A stretch of 55,225 nt of DNA from Bacillus subtilis. Lineage in GTDB: Bacteria; Bacillota; Bacilli; Bacillales; Bacillaceae_C. A model generated the notes under the pieces. That model worked only from the letters and a program-made list of their open reading frames with translations, made no database searches and was not told the origin of the DNA. Location of the stretch: contig NZ_VTQV01000028.1 of assembly GCF_008764245.1 (NCBI RefSeq), positions 1 to 55,225 on the forward strand, given 5' to 3'. The translations under genes and the position numbers were made by a program. This document shows, piece by piece, positions 34,318 to 43,586 of the stretch (position 1 is the stretch's first letter; every line of letters begins with the position of its first letter).

Positions 34318-34965
34318 TTAGATCACAAAATAATATACGGAGAAAAAGTGACATAAGCTTCCCGCAAGGATAAATAAATGGAAGATTTCATGAAATCCCA
34401 AGTGCTTAAATTCCAAAAACTTTGGTTTTAGACCATAGATAACCCCACCAATGGTATATAAAAGTCCTCCGAAAATGAGCAGGAATAATCCACTTGCTCC
34501 TAAATTTGAACTTAATGGAACAATAGCCATGACGATGATCCAACCTAATCCTATATAAAGCGCTGTAGAAAGCCATCTTGGACAGCGAAACCAGATCATT
34601 TTAAATAAAATTCCACTTACGGCCACAACCGTCACAACCGAAAAGACAGTCCATCCGATTTTTCCATTTAACGCAATTAAACAAAAAGGCGCATAGGAAC
34701 CAGCGATCAGAGCGAAAATCATTGCATGATCGAATTTTCTTAATAACGCAATCACTCGATCTTTCGCGACAGCCATATGATAAGCCGTAGAGGCGGAATA
34801 CAATAAAATTAAACATAGACCAAACATCATAACAGCACCTAATTGTAAACCAGATCCCCCATTCATCGCTACCTTCAGCACCATCGCAAACAAACCAATG
34901 ACTGATAAAATAGCTCCAACCAAATGGGATAAAGCATTAAACGGTTCTCGAATATACTGTGTCAT
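34318..34965 (-). CDS. Hemolysin III family (YplQ-like) membrane protein
   Basis: A 215-residue, seven-helix membrane protein of the HlyIII/PAQR superfamily. The conserved parts are REPFNALSHLVGA at the N-terminus, STAYHM in helix 2, FDHAMIFALIAGSYAPF, and FHLFILAGSLCHF. Its Ser and His residues are the family metal ligands. Despite the family name, a toxin role is not implied; the Bacillus homologue is a housekeeping-like membrane protein of unclear role. ATG 34965 follows GAGGG. Confidence 0.9.
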   Translation of the reverse strand: MTQYIREPFNALSHLVGAILSVIGLFAMVLKVAMNGGSGLQLGAVMMFGLCLILLYSASTAYHMAVAKDRVIALLRKFDHAMIFALIAGSYAPFCLIALNGKIGWTVFSVVTVVAVSGILFKMIWFRCPRWLSTALYIGLGWIIVMAIVPLSSNLGASGLFLLIFGGLLYTIGGVIYGLKPKFLEFKHLGFHEIFHLFILAGSLCHFFSVYYFVI

Positions 34966-35103
34966 AATAAATACCCTCATTCCTATACGTAGTTTTAATA
35001 ACTACATACAATAATACTCCTATTCACTCAAGTAGTCAATAGTTTACCATTTATCAACAATAGGATAAAATAAAGAAAAATGGATAATATGGTGGAGATG
35101 ACG

Positions 35104-35685
35104 ATGAAAAATATAGATGAACTCATAAGCAGTCTTGCCCTTACGAACCACATTTCTCTTCAGGATATTCCAAAAATGGACCTGTATATTGATCAAGTGA
35201 TTGAATTATTTGAGGAGAGTTTTAAAGAATCAAAACGAGAACAAAAAGAAAAAATATTGACCAAAACAATGGTCAATAATTACGCAAAAGGAAAACTCTT
35301 TTTCCCCGTCCAAAATAAAAAGTACTCAAAAGAACATATCATGCTGATGAGTTTAATTTATCAGCTGAAGGGTGCCTTATCGATTAAAGATATTAAAGAT
35401 TGTTTACAAATTCTTAATAAAGAAATTGTGGATGATAATTTTAATCTAGAGGAATTTTACGAGAGCTACTTACAACTCTCTTTTAAAAACATCGCTGTCT
35501 TCCAAGATGACCTTAGACAAAAAGCGGAAGAAGTAAAAGAAGAAATCGATACAATCGATGGAAAAAACAAAACGGAGATGGAACGGACATTACTAATCGC
35601 TTCCCTTGTAAGTGCTAGTAATCTCTATAGGAGAGCGGCTGAAAAATTGGTTGATGGGATTATTGAGGAAGAGGAAAAATCGTAA
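35104..35685 (+). CDS. DUF1836 protein, putative MerR-like regulator
   Basis: A 193-residue protein of the DUF1836 family. It has an early MerR-like helix-turn-helix (LTKTMVNNYAKGKLFFPVQN, then KYSKEHIMLMSLIYQLKGAL), with the rest helical and acidic. These proteins are common in Firmicutes and uncharacterised. ATG 35104 was chosen because GGTGGAG is 6-7 bp upstream; an in-frame ATG at 35080 lacks a site. It is followed by a terminator. Confidence 0.8.
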   Translation: MKNIDELISSLALTNHISLQDIPKMDLYIDQVIELFEESFKESKREQKEKILTKTMVNNYAKGKLFFPVQNKKYSKEHIMLMSLIYQLKGALSIKDIKDCLQILNKEIVDDNFNLEEFYESYLQLSFKNIAVFQDDLRQKAEEVKEEIDTIDGKNKTEMERTLLIASLVSASNLYRRAAEKLVDGIIEEEEKS

Positions 35686-35733
35686 AAGTCACGTAATATG
35701 ACAAAATGTTGGTGAAAATAGTAATAACAAAAA

Positions 35734-35766
35734 GGCAAGTCATAAATTAAAAGTGACTTGCCCCTT
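35734..35766 (+). terminator. Terminator after DUF1836 gene
   Basis: GGCAAGTCA (35734-35742) and TGACTTGCC (35754-35762) form a 9-bp stem, followed by CCTT. Confidence 0.65.
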
Positions 35767-35831
35767 CATTTGATACCAATCTGCTGTAACATTTTAGATA
35801 GGTGATTAACAATTTCTTTAAATCGTTATGA

Positions 35832-35930
35832 TTTATAGATATCACCACGATTGCCTATCGCTTGTATGTATATATCATTTGTTCGTCATGATTTATTTCA
35901 AATAGAACTCGAAAGGTCCCAATCCTAAGT
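35832..35930 (-). pseudogene. Remnant of a RelE/ParE-type toxin gene
   Basis: On the minus strand a stretch reads PFRVLFEINHDEQMIYTYK and, after a 1-bp shift, AIGNRGDIYK. This is the C-terminal sheet pattern of RelE-like toxins (YRVLFE, then IGxRxDIYK). No start, N-terminal part or antitoxin can be made out. The rest of 35767-36144 holds nothing I recognise. Confidence 0.45.
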
Positions 35931-36144
35931 CAAACCAATTTGTGAATGTCAAAAGATAAGTTTTGATGCCCGTTAATATTAATTTAAAGTCAAAATAGCA
36001 CGTCCGTAAATATAAGTCAACGAAAGAGAAGGCACTTCCAATACCGTTGAATGAATTTAATGAAAGTACGATAAGTGAGATTAAAAACGGGTTTCTAATC
36101 TGACCTTTATCTTTTACATCTTCATAAGCTTAAGATTTATATTT

Positions 36145-36684
36145 TTAAAAAACCACAACCCCAATAACCCCCGCGCATACAATAACGAGAGTGGGATGAA
36201 TTTTGAAATAGGATAAGGCGATCAGTGAACCCAGAAAAATTAAGAATAGGCTGACCATTTCCCATGAAAGTTGCAGGGATACTACACCATTTGCAATAGC
36301 AAAATGGATGGCTGCATAAATGATTAGGCTTGTCACAATCGGACGCAGACCATAGAAAGCAGATTGGACCCATTTATTTTGGTTTAGTTTATAGAAAAAG
36401 ATCGCAACGATGAGAACAATGAGAACAGAGGGGAGAGTAATCGCAATCGATGAGACAATTGCTCCCGATACACCCGAGACTTGATAACCAACGGCCGTTG
36501 CGCTATTGGAGGCAATGGACCCCGGCGTCATTCCGGCTAAGGCGACGATATCCGTAAATTCAGATGTTGTGAGCCATCCTCGGTTTGTTACTTCCGTTCC
36601 GATCACCGGAATCATCGCATATCCTCCGCCAAATGAAACTGCACCTATTACGAAAAAGACAAAAAATAATTCCAATAAAAGCAT
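36145..36684 (-). CDS. ChrA half-protein (CHR domain), second of pair
   Basis: A 179-residue membrane protein with one CHR domain, in place of the two-domain chromate efflux protein. The conserved N-terminal VSFGGGYAMIP and ALAGMTPGSIASN are present. It corresponds to the short Bacillus YwrA/YwrB (Chr3C/Chr3N) type, where two unequal halves with opposite topology work together to export chromate. It lies 10 bp after the partner gene. Confidence 0.88.
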   Translation of the reverse strand: MLLLELFFVFFVIGAVSFGGGYAMIPVIGTEVTNRGWLTTSEFTDIVALAGMTPGSIASNSATAVGYQVSGVSGAIVSSIAITLPSVLIVLIVAIFFYKLNQNKWVQSAFYGLRPIVTSLIIYAAIHFAIANGVVSLQLSWEMVSLFLIFLGSLIALSYFKIHPTLVIVCAGVIGVVVF

Positions 36685-36694
36685 GTTGTCCCCC

Positions 36695-37327
36695 CTATGA
36701 ACTCATTTTTTCTTTAGGTTCTTCTATATGTGATTCTATTTTCTTTGGTTGTTTGAAGTTAAAGGGAACTGACATATGAAGTAATTCCTTCACCTTTACA
36801 AGCATAATCCCTAGCAATGCGCCACTCACTATAACAACAATGGGGTGCCAGTGGAATACAGCCATCATCACGACCATAGCAACCATTAAAACAAAAGTTG
36901 ACTTATCTAAAATCGAGGTCTTCGCAATTTTAATCGCCGCATAAGCGATTAACGCCACAACCGCCGCACGAATTCCTTGAAAAGCAGCTGCAACATGCGG
37001 ATTTCCCTTTAATGTAATAAAAATTAAATTCAACAGCAAGACTAGTAAAAAGGTTGGAAGAAGAACACCAATCATCGCAATAATGGCACCACGTACACCC
37101 GCAACTTTATGTCCAATAAAAGTTGCCGCATTGACCGCGATCGCTCCGGGAGCTGTACCTGCAAGGGCAAACATATCAGATACTTCCTCCATTTTTGCCC
37201 ATTTCCTTTTGGTTATGACCTCCCTTTCAATCAAAGGAATCATCGCATAGCCGCCCCCAAAGGTAATCGGGCCTATTTTAAAAAAAGTCCAAAATAATTG
37301 TAAGTATAAAAACCAATCTTTTTTCAA
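36695..37327 (-). CDS. ChrA half-protein (CHR domain), first of pair
   Basis: A 210-residue membrane protein with one CHR domain (ITFGGGYAMIPLIEREV, ALAGTAPGAIAVN) and a charged C-terminal tail absent from its partner. It is the first gene of the two-gene minus-strand operon. Half-size ChrA pairs of this form confer chromate resistance only together in Bacillus subtilis (established). Divergent short spacing to the ROK terminator suggests its own promoter near 37350. Confidence 0.88.
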   Translation of the reverse strand: MKKDWFLYLQLFWTFFKIGPITFGGGYAMIPLIEREVITKRKWAKMEEVSDMFALAGTAPGAIAVNAATFIGHKVAGVRGAIIAMIGVLLPTFLLVLLLNLIFITLKGNPHVAAAFQGIRAAVVALIAYAAIKIAKTSILDKSTFVLMVAMVVMMAVFHWHPIVVIVSGALLGIMLVKVKELLHMSVPFNFKQPKKIESHIEEPKEKMSS

Positions 37328-37403
37328 ACTACACCCAACTTTCTGTTTTTCTTGTATGTTATTTCTATTATAACACGCTTTATACCAAAATGGATGAAAG
37401 TAA

Positions 37404-37443
37404 CAAAAAAATAAAAGGTAAAACTAAAGTGGTCTCACCTTTT
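37404..37443 (-). terminator. Terminator after ROK regulator gene
   Basis: On the minus strand AAAAGGT and ACCTTTT pair, followed by ATTTTTTTG, 42 bp after the ROK stop. Confidence 0.6.
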
Positions 37444-37484
37444 AAAAAAAGTGGTTGTAACATCCAGTTTAGGGCGGCAATGGC

Positions 37485-38633
37485 TTATTCAAAAAAATGG
37501 TCAAACACTTGGATGGCAGCGCCAATACTTGTGGCCTTTTCCCCGAGCATTCCTTTCCGGATCGTGATCGGATGATTACGAGCACAACTATGCTTGTTCA
37601 CGGATCGAACAATTTCTTTATAGTACTCTGAATCATGGTAAATTAATTTTCCATGTAATATTACGGTGTCAGGATGCAAAATATTGACCATATTGGCAAT
37701 CCCTATGCCGTAATAATGGGCTGATTCCATGATGATTTCTCTAACTGGCGATTCCTTGCTGTTTAATAAATCATCGATTGACGAAGGGATTCCAAGAGAA
37801 GCTAAGCGATTTAACATCGCCCCGAAAGAAACATACGTTTTTAAACACCCTTTGCTCCCACAGGTGCAGTCCCTGCCATCTGCCTCAACAACAATATGTT
37901 CATAGGAAGTGGCATCTCCTTGTTTTTGATTAAATAAACGTCCTTCTTGTATAAAGCCACAACGAATCCCATATCCGCTAATACAGTATAAAATATTTTC
38001 TTCATGATCATTTCGAGCATAATATTCTGCTACAGCGGCTGTATTTGCTCCATTATTTAAAATAACGGGGACAGAGAACCTTTTATGTAAAATCTCCCCA
38101 ATGGGAACATCTCTCCATCCTTCAGCTGGAAAAGATTCAGGATTTAAGATCACAGCATTTTCTCGGTCAATGGGACCAACAGCCCCAATACCAATTCCTA
38201 ACAGAGAGGAAATTTGGTAACGTTCCATAAGAGTTCCGATCATATCATGGATCTTTACAATCGTTACCTGTGGGGTATGTTGCTTCATTAATGAAAATCG
38301 GTCGTTCCCGATAACTTCATAATGCAGATTTAAAAGCATTACCCGTACGTCAGTCCGAGCAATTTCAATTCCAATCATGTAGGCAGCGTCTGAAACAATT
38401 TCATATAAAACCGGTGGCCTTCCCCCAGTTGGGTGACCAAATCCTGCTTGACGAATTAACCCCCTATCCGTCAATTCAGCTAACATCCGCGTCATGGTTG
38501 TATTCGGCACATGAAATTCCTTTAGGAACTCGGCTTTTGAGATCCTTCTTTTTCGATGAATATACTTGTATAGTGCCTTTTTTAATTGGTTCTTTTCACT
38601 TTTATCGCTTAAAAAATCCCTCACTTTCTCCAT
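37485..38633 (-). CDS. ROK-family regulator (NagC/XylR-like)
   Basis: A 382-residue protein with an N-terminal winged helix (about 15-75, FLKEFHVPNTTMTRMLAEL) and a C-terminal ROK sugar-binding/kinase-like domain. The domain includes GIGIGAVGPID and the zinc motif C-T-C-G-S-K-G-C near residue 258. The presence of a DNA-binding head marks it as a repressor of sugar genes, not a kinase. It is single and no sugar operon adjoins directly. The FGE/sulfatase genes or the decayed operon at 42-43 kb could be (former) targets. Confidence 0.88.
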   Translation of the reverse strand: MEKVRDFLSDKSEKNQLKKALYKYIHRKRRISKAEFLKEFHVPNTTMTRMLAELTDRGLIRQAGFGHPTGGRPPVLYEIVSDAAYMIGIEIARTDVRVMLLNLHYEVIGNDRFSLMKQHTPQVTIVKIHDMIGTLMERYQISSLLGIGIGAVGPIDRENAVILNPESFPAEGWRDVPIGEILHKRFSVPVILNNGANTAAVAEYYARNDHEENILYCISGYGIRCGFIQEGRLFNQKQGDATSYEHIVVEADGRDCTCGSKGCLKTYVSFGAMLNRLASLGIPSSIDDLLNSKESPVREIIMESAHYYGIGIANMVNILHPDTVILHGKLIYHDSEYYKEIVRSVNKHSCARNHPITIRKGMLGEKATSIGAAIQVFDHFFE

Positions 38634-38787
38634 CTCCTCCCACTCTTGTTCCCCATTTTAAAACCATGTAATCCTATCTACTTTATGTATTATTAATATG
38701 ATAGTACCCATTATATTTTAACCATGTCAAGACATATCTCTACTGAATAATGATTGTATTAGCTTGTATGTCTCCTCAACGTGATTA

Positions 38788-38832
38788 ACCCTCAGAAATG
38801 GTGTTCTATTCATAAACACTTTCTGAAGGTTA
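38788..38832 (-). terminator. Hairpin downstream of formylglycine-generating enzyme gene
   Basis: AACCCTCAGAAA (38788-38799) pairs with TTTCTGAAGGTT (38821-38832) apart from one mismatch, with further pairing of GTGTT and AAACAC. No T-run is present on the minus strand. Confidence 0.45.
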
Positions 38833-38866
38833 TCTTTCAAAATATTTATTCCCTTAACATAAGAAG

Positions 38867-39811
38867 TTAATTTACATCTCCTACGCAACGGAATCCGATA
38901 TTTCCTGTAGAACTGTCAGGGGTGTTGGAACTTCTTGCAGCCACTCTATAACGATTGCAATAGGATTTATGACAAAGATAAGAACCGCCTCGCATCGATT
39001 TATTGCTACCTGTTTCAGGTCCTTTGGGATTATTTGTACGATTGTTTAAATGATAGGTGGGACTAAACCAATCATCACACCATTCCCATACATTCCCAAC
39101 CATATTATATAATTCATAACCATTTGGAGAAAAACTATCAACAGGACAAGTACCCAAATATCCATCTGCCTTCGTGTTTTTCACAGGAAACTTCCCTTGC
39201 CAGATATTACATTGATGCTTGCCATTAGGAATTAGGTCATCGCCCCAAGGATACTTTTTTTGAATTAACCCACCACGGGCCGCATATTCCCATTCTGCTT
39301 CTGTTGGGAGCCTTTTTCCACTCCATTTGCAGTAAGCCTTTGCATCATTCCATGAAATATGGATCACTGGATGATTCATTCGATCTTGAATGGTTGAATC
39401 TGGTCCCTCAGGATGCCGCCAATAGGACCATTCTACGGGCACCCACCATGGAACCCCTACAGGCCGTTGAGATATTTTATTTAATGTTTCTTTTGATAAA
39501 AACAAATGAAATACGAATGACCAGCCAAACTGCTCTGCCTCTGTCACATAACCCGTTTCATTTACAAATTGTGCAAACTGCTCATTTGTCACAGCATATT
39601 GATCTATATAAAATGGATCAAGTTTTACTTTTCTAATTGGCCCTTCCCCATCAGCAGGAAAACCTTCTGTATCTTCAGTCCCCATTAAAAATTCTCCACC
39701 TTCAATAAGGACCATATTTTCCTTGGAAAAGTCTACTTTTTCTTTTAGATCCGTATTGGTCAAATTTACTTTTTTCCCATCACGGTGTTGGACTTGACAA
39801 CACGATTTCAT
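38867..39811 (-). CDS. Formylglycine-generating enzyme (sulfatase-activating)
   Basis: A 314-residue SUMF1/EgtB/PvdO-superfamily protein. It oxidises the active-site Cys of type-I sulfatases to formylglycine. The family start (GGEFLMGTEDTEGFP), WNDAKAYCKWSGKRLPTEAEW and GNVWEWCDDW are present. The two copper-binding catalytic cysteines are C280 and C285 in GGSYLCHKSYCNRYR. These distinguish true FGE from related proteins lacking them. The likely client is the Cys-type sulfatase at 43930-45279 on the same strand. Start ATG with GGAGGTGGAGG. Confidence 0.95.
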   Translation of the reverse strand: MKSCCQVQHRDGKKVNLTNTDLKEKVDFSKENMVLIEGGEFLMGTEDTEGFPADGEGPIRKVKLDPFYIDQYAVTNEQFAQFVNETGYVTEAEQFGWSFVFHLFLSKETLNKISQRPVGVPWWVPVEWSYWRHPEGPDSTIQDRMNHPVIHISWNDAKAYCKWSGKRLPTEAEWEYAARGGLIQKKYPWGDDLIPNGKHQCNIWQGKFPVKNTKADGYLGTCPVDSFSPNGYELYNMVGNVWEWCDDWFSPTYHLNNRTNNPKGPETGSNKSMRGGSYLCHKSYCNRYRVAARSSNTPDSSTGNIGFRCVGDVN

Positions 39812-40182
39812 TCCTCCACCTCCATACCAATAGATTTACTTTTATAGCATTACATTCTAAAATGATCGTCTTTTCCATTATAACATGTTTTACTTTTACA
39901 ATAGAATATTAGATTTTCTCTTACATTACGAAAGTAAGTCTATCGAAGCCCCATGTAGATATCCGGCCTTTTTATAATTAAGACGGTTTTTGAGCTTTTT
40001 TGTTGCAGAGGACTGATTAAAACCATTCTCTCTCATTTTAAAACTTTGCTGTTCATTTGTGGATCATATACAATGGAACAGCACGCATATGCGAAAGTTT
40101 ATTCCATCCGATCAGTCTCCCCTTTAAATGAGGACGCATTGATCTACAATATAACCCGAATTATGAATGGGAGGTGATAACC
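39812..40182. other. Intergenic region between FGE and DsbA-like genes
   Basis: A 371-bp AT-rich divergent spacer. It must carry the promoters of both genes. No repeat or RNA structure stood out. Confidence 0.4.
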
Positions 40183-40830
40183 GTGTCGATAAAGATAAAG
40201 GTGTATTCAGATTATGTATGTCCTTTTTGTTTTTTAGCAGAACAACCTCTTAAAGAAGCTATAAAAGGAAAAGATGTAGAAGTGGAGTGGATGCCGTATG
40301 AGCTGCGTCCATCTCCAAATGAAACCTTAAAGCCGGAAGGGCATTATTTACAAAGTACGTGGAAACAGTCCGTTTATCCAATGGCTGAACAGATGGGGAT
40401 TGACATAGTCCTTCCGAGAGTGTCACCCCAGCCATACAGCCATTTAGCATTTGAAGGTTATCAATATGCCAAGGAAAAAGGCAAAGGTAATCAATACAAT
40501 GACCGGATGCTGCGAGCTTTTTTCCAGGAAGAACAAGATATTGGCAACATTGATGTACTAACAAAATTAGCTGGTGAATTGGGGTTGGACGAAGAGGATT
40601 ATCGGGATGCCTTAACTACAAGAAAATACAAAGAAGCACATAAAAAGGCACTGAAACATGCTTATGAGGAGGCAAATGTTACCGCCGTCCCGACATTTGT
40701 CATTGGAGATACAACGATCGCGGGGATACGTTCAAAGGAAACCTTGGAACAAATCATTAACGATGAATTAAATAGACAAAAGTCGGTTATTTTAACGGAA
40801 GGTATGGCCTGTGATATAGATGGTTGTTAA
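40183..40830 (+). CDS. DsbA-family oxidoreductase (FrnE-like)
   Basis: A 215-residue cytoplasmic DsbA-fold protein with active-site CPFC (about residues 14-17) directly after the first beta strand and a C-terminal cis-proline loop (VTAVPTFVIG). FrnE-like proteins handle thiol-disulfide exchange in the cytoplasm and often act under oxidative stress. The tail has two more cysteines, MACDIDGC. The start is GTG 40183, with GGGAGGTGAT ideally spaced; an in-frame GTG at 40174 lies within that site. It is followed by the broken ene-reductase gene. Confidence 0.9.
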   Translation: MSIKIKVYSDYVCPFCFLAEQPLKEAIKGKDVEVEWMPYELRPSPNETLKPEGHYLQSTWKQSVYPMAEQMGIDIVLPRVSPQPYSHLAFEGYQYAKEKGKGNQYNDRMLRAFFQEEQDIGNIDVLTKLAGELGLDEEDYRDALTTRKYKEAHKKALKHAYEEANVTAVPTFVIGDTTIAGIRSKETLEQIINDELNRQKSVILTEGMACDIDGC

Positions 40831-40884
40831 TTTATTTCATAAAAGTAAATACTGTATATGGTATTGAATACGAAGGGGGTTTAC

Positions 40885-41981
40885 ATGATGACAAACGAAG
40901 ATTTGCTATTTAAAACATTGACATTGGGAAATATGAAACTAGATAACCGGGTAGGAGTTGCTCCAATGACACGGACAAGCGCTACATCGGAGGGGCTTGC
41001 GACTGACCAAATGGTTTCCTATTACACATCATTTGCAAATGGCGGTTTTGGGCTGATTATAACGGAGGGAATTTATCCGGATGATAAGTATAGTCAAGGT
41101 TATTTGAATCAGCCAGGTATTGTTTATAAGGAACAAATACAGGCTTGGAGGAAAGTGGTAGATTCTGTTCATCAAGCCGGGTCGAAAATTTTTGCACAGC
41201 TTATGCATGCAGGGGCCCTTTCACAGGGAAACCGCTTTGTGAATGAAGCAATTGCTCCTTCTGCTGTTCCGCCGAAAGGAGAGCAAATGGAGATCTACGG
41301 GGGAAAGGGGCTTTTCCGACTCCCAAAGAAGCGACTAAAGATGAAATCACAGAGGTCATTAATGGTTTTGCGAATGCGGCCAAAAATGCCCAATCTGCTG
41401 GTTTCGATGGAGTAGAGATTCATGGAGCAAATGGCTATATACTGGATCAGTTCTTGACCGATTATACGAACGAGCGTACGGATGAATACGGGGGATCTAC
41501 GGAAAATCGCGTCCGTTTATTAGTTGAGGTTTCTAAGGCCGTCCGGAAGGCCGTTGGGCAGGACTTTACTGTAGGAATCCGCATTTCACAAGGAAAAATA
41601 AATGATAACGAACATAAATGGGCGAGAAAAGAAAAAGATGCTGAAATCATCTTTGGTCAATTAGCGCAGGCTGGTCTTGACTTTATCCATGTGACGGAAT
41701 ATAAAGCATGGGAGCCTGCATTCGATTCTACCGGGGCATCACTTGCCTCCCTGGCAAAAAAATATGGAGGGGTTCCCGTAATAGCCAACGGTCACTTAGA
41801 GAATCCAACAAAGGCAAGGGAAATGATCGAGAATGAGGAAGCTGATTTGGTTACTTTAGGTAAAGGGGCCTTATCTAACCATGATTGGGTCAACAAAGTC
41901 CAAAATGGAGATCCGCTAGCAGAGTTTAAGCCAGAAGAAGTGTTAAACCCGGATGCTAAAATTAAGGAATTTGAAGTGTAA
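40885..41981 (+). pseudogene. NADH:flavin oxidoreductase (old yellow enzyme), frameshifted
   Basis: The first part (40885 to about 41310) carries the FMN-binding N-terminal half (GVAPMTRTSATSEG, AQLMHAGALS). The frame changes in a G-rich stretch at 41296-41312. The second part resumes as KGAFPTPKEATKDEITEV and contains HGANGYILDQFL and the C-terminal barrel, ending at 41981. Joined, it would be about 365 residues, normal for the family. One base appears to be missing. All motifs are otherwise intact, so the change is recent or a sequencing error in a homopolymer. Confidence 0.85.
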
Positions 41982-41998
41982 AGTAACTAAATTAAAAA

Positions 41999-42041
41999 GT
42001 CATTCCCGAAATATTAGCGCTACTCCTTAAGGAATGACTTG
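41999..42041. terminator. Hairpin after ene-reductase gene
   Basis: AAGTCATTCC (41998-42007) and GGAATGACTT (42032-42041) are perfect 10-bp arms around a 24-nt loop. Confidence 0.5.
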
Positions 42042-42106
42042 CGGCATCGATGTAGGTTGATCCTGAGGTATTTTTATAAATTTTTACCGGACTTTCTAGA
42101 AATCAT

Positions 42107-42154
42107 AAACTAAGGCTTTCCCCATTGTAATGAGGTAAAGCCTTAGTTTTTCTT
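42107..42154 (+). terminator. Strong terminator, plus strand
   Basis: AAACTAAGGCTTT (42107-42119) and AAAGCCTTAGTTT (42137-42149) are perfect 13-bp arms, followed by TTCTTTT. It ends transcription from the DsbA/ene-reductase unit. Confidence 0.85.
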
Positions 42155-42415
42155 TTATCCATCGTAATTGACTACATAATGATGTTCCCCGGTTTTATAA
42201 TACCCTTCACTGTATTCAATCAGATTTCCCTGGTCATTAAAGGAAAAACGCATTCGTTTTAATAATGGAGTTCCTTTTTCTACGCCTAAATGCTTTTCTA
42301 CATGTTCAGGCGCCTGAGCGACAGCAAATTGATCTTGAAATTTACTTAAATAAATCCCATGCTCTGAAATAAATTGATACAGAGAACGATCATGAACACC
42401 GGATAATTCTAGCAA
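42155..42415 (-). pseudogene. C-terminal UTRA-domain fragment of a GntR regulator
   Basis: 86 residues matching the end of a GntR/HutC-type UTRA domain (LGVEKGTPLLKRMRFSFNDQ, YSEGYYKTGEHHYVV). The DNA-binding head is missing. Upstream on the same strand comes a broken metallohydrolase gene, joined directly, so a deletion removed the intervening part. Confidence 0.8.
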
Positions 42416-42429
42416 GAGAATAACCTAAA

Positions 42430-43040
42430 TCGAGAAATTTAGATTATACATTAGCCATACTAAAAACAGGGCCATTGATCCGATTTCCGCGATAAATATC
42501 GGTACTAATCGTATGGAGACCGATATGATGTCGCTTCACAGCTTCTGCCACTTTAAAGGAAAAACTAGCTGTTCCATGTCCGACATCGAGATGGACACCG
42601 TGTTGGATAGCATCAAGGAATTCAGGAAGTGGCTCCCCATTTTTATTAAAGAGATTATTCGACTTCCCATTTTAATAATGGGTAATCACATCCCCTTTTT
42701 TCAAAAGGGCGAGTATTGATTCGATTTTCGGTGGAGCAGATCCAATATGAACCATCAATGGCAGAGAAGTTTCGCTTGATAGCTGCCTAGCAATATGTAA
42801 GGGTTCAATCCCGCTCTCGCCCACAACACTACGGCTGATCCATGCTTTTAAACCAACCATCTTATTCGAATACTGTTGGAGGGCTTGAATCACTAGCTCA
42901 CGATCAATCCAATCAAGAAGAGATAACTCGTCCACCCGCTCTCTTATAAAAGGGATTTTTTGCTGGGATGGTGAATGGAATATATGGAGATGATCAATCT
43001 TTACAAGCAGGTGTCTAATACGATCAGTAGACGATTCTTG
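42430..43040 (-). pseudogene. Decayed amidohydrolase/deacetylase-family metallohydrolase
   Basis: The readable parts, in order on the minus strand, are RVDELSLLDWIDRELVIQAL, VGLKAWISRSVVG, LPLMVHIGSAPPKIESI, GDVITH, a stop where CF would be expected, then EFLDAIQHGVHLDVGHG, HTISTDIYRGN and VFSMANV, then a second stop before SKFLDLGYSL. These follow the family's middle and C-terminal parts, including metal-binding His. The N-terminal metal site (HxH) is absent or scrambled beyond 42950. It was probably co-regulated by the neighbouring broken GntR gene. Confidence 0.75.
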
Positions 43041-43103
43041 CAGAAATGTCTTGATTTACAATGCTCCGTCAATTAATTACTATGGACAAGAAAGGTGATT
43101 TTA

Positions 43104-43586
43104 TTGAGACTAAATGTACCTCTTATTAGTCAACTTCCAGAGTTACCTACAGGTTGTGAAATTACGGCTGTCACGATGATATTGCAGTTCAGTGGGATTG
43201 AAGTAGACAAAATGACATTAGCAAAGGAAATGCCTTTGCATCCATCAGATCCTACGCAAGGTTATGTGGGTAATCCCTATGAAACATCAGGCTGGACCAT
43301 TTATCCGCAAGCTCTTTCAGAACTGATTGTAAAATACACAGGAAATGTTCGAGATCTAACAGGTCTTGATCTTCTGGCGTTAGAACAACAATTAAATGAG
43401 AAAAAGCCCATTGTTGTTTGGGTCTCACCTTTGCATGGCTTTACCGTGCACGCCCTAGTCCTAACAGGATTTGACCAAACGTATTACTATTACAACGACT
43501 GTTGGTCTAACCAAAGGGAAAAAATGAAAAAAGAAGATTTCCTCCAGATTTGGGGAAATCAAGAAAGAAGAGCAATATCTTATTGA
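43104..43586 (+). CDS. C39-like cysteine peptidase family protein (YvpB-like), no signal peptide
   Basis: A 160-residue papain-like protein of the Peptidase_C39_2 type. The nucleophile is Cys in LPTGCEITAVTM (about residue 18), and the catalytic His in HALVLTGF is followed by the acid/Asn position in YYYNDCWSN. Homologues such as Bacillus YvpB are usually exported and longer. This one starts right at the catalytic domain and has no signal peptide or helix, so it appears cytoplasmic. TTG 43104 follows AAAGGTGAT. Function unknown. Confidence 0.82.
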   Translation: MRLNVPLISQLPELPTGCEITAVTMILQFSGIEVDKMTLAKEMPLHPSDPTQGYVGNPYETSGWTIYPQALSELIVKYTGNVRDLTGLDLLALEQQLNEKKPIVVWVSPLHGFTVHALVLTGFDQTYYYYNDCWSNQREKMKKEDFLQIWGNQERRAISY

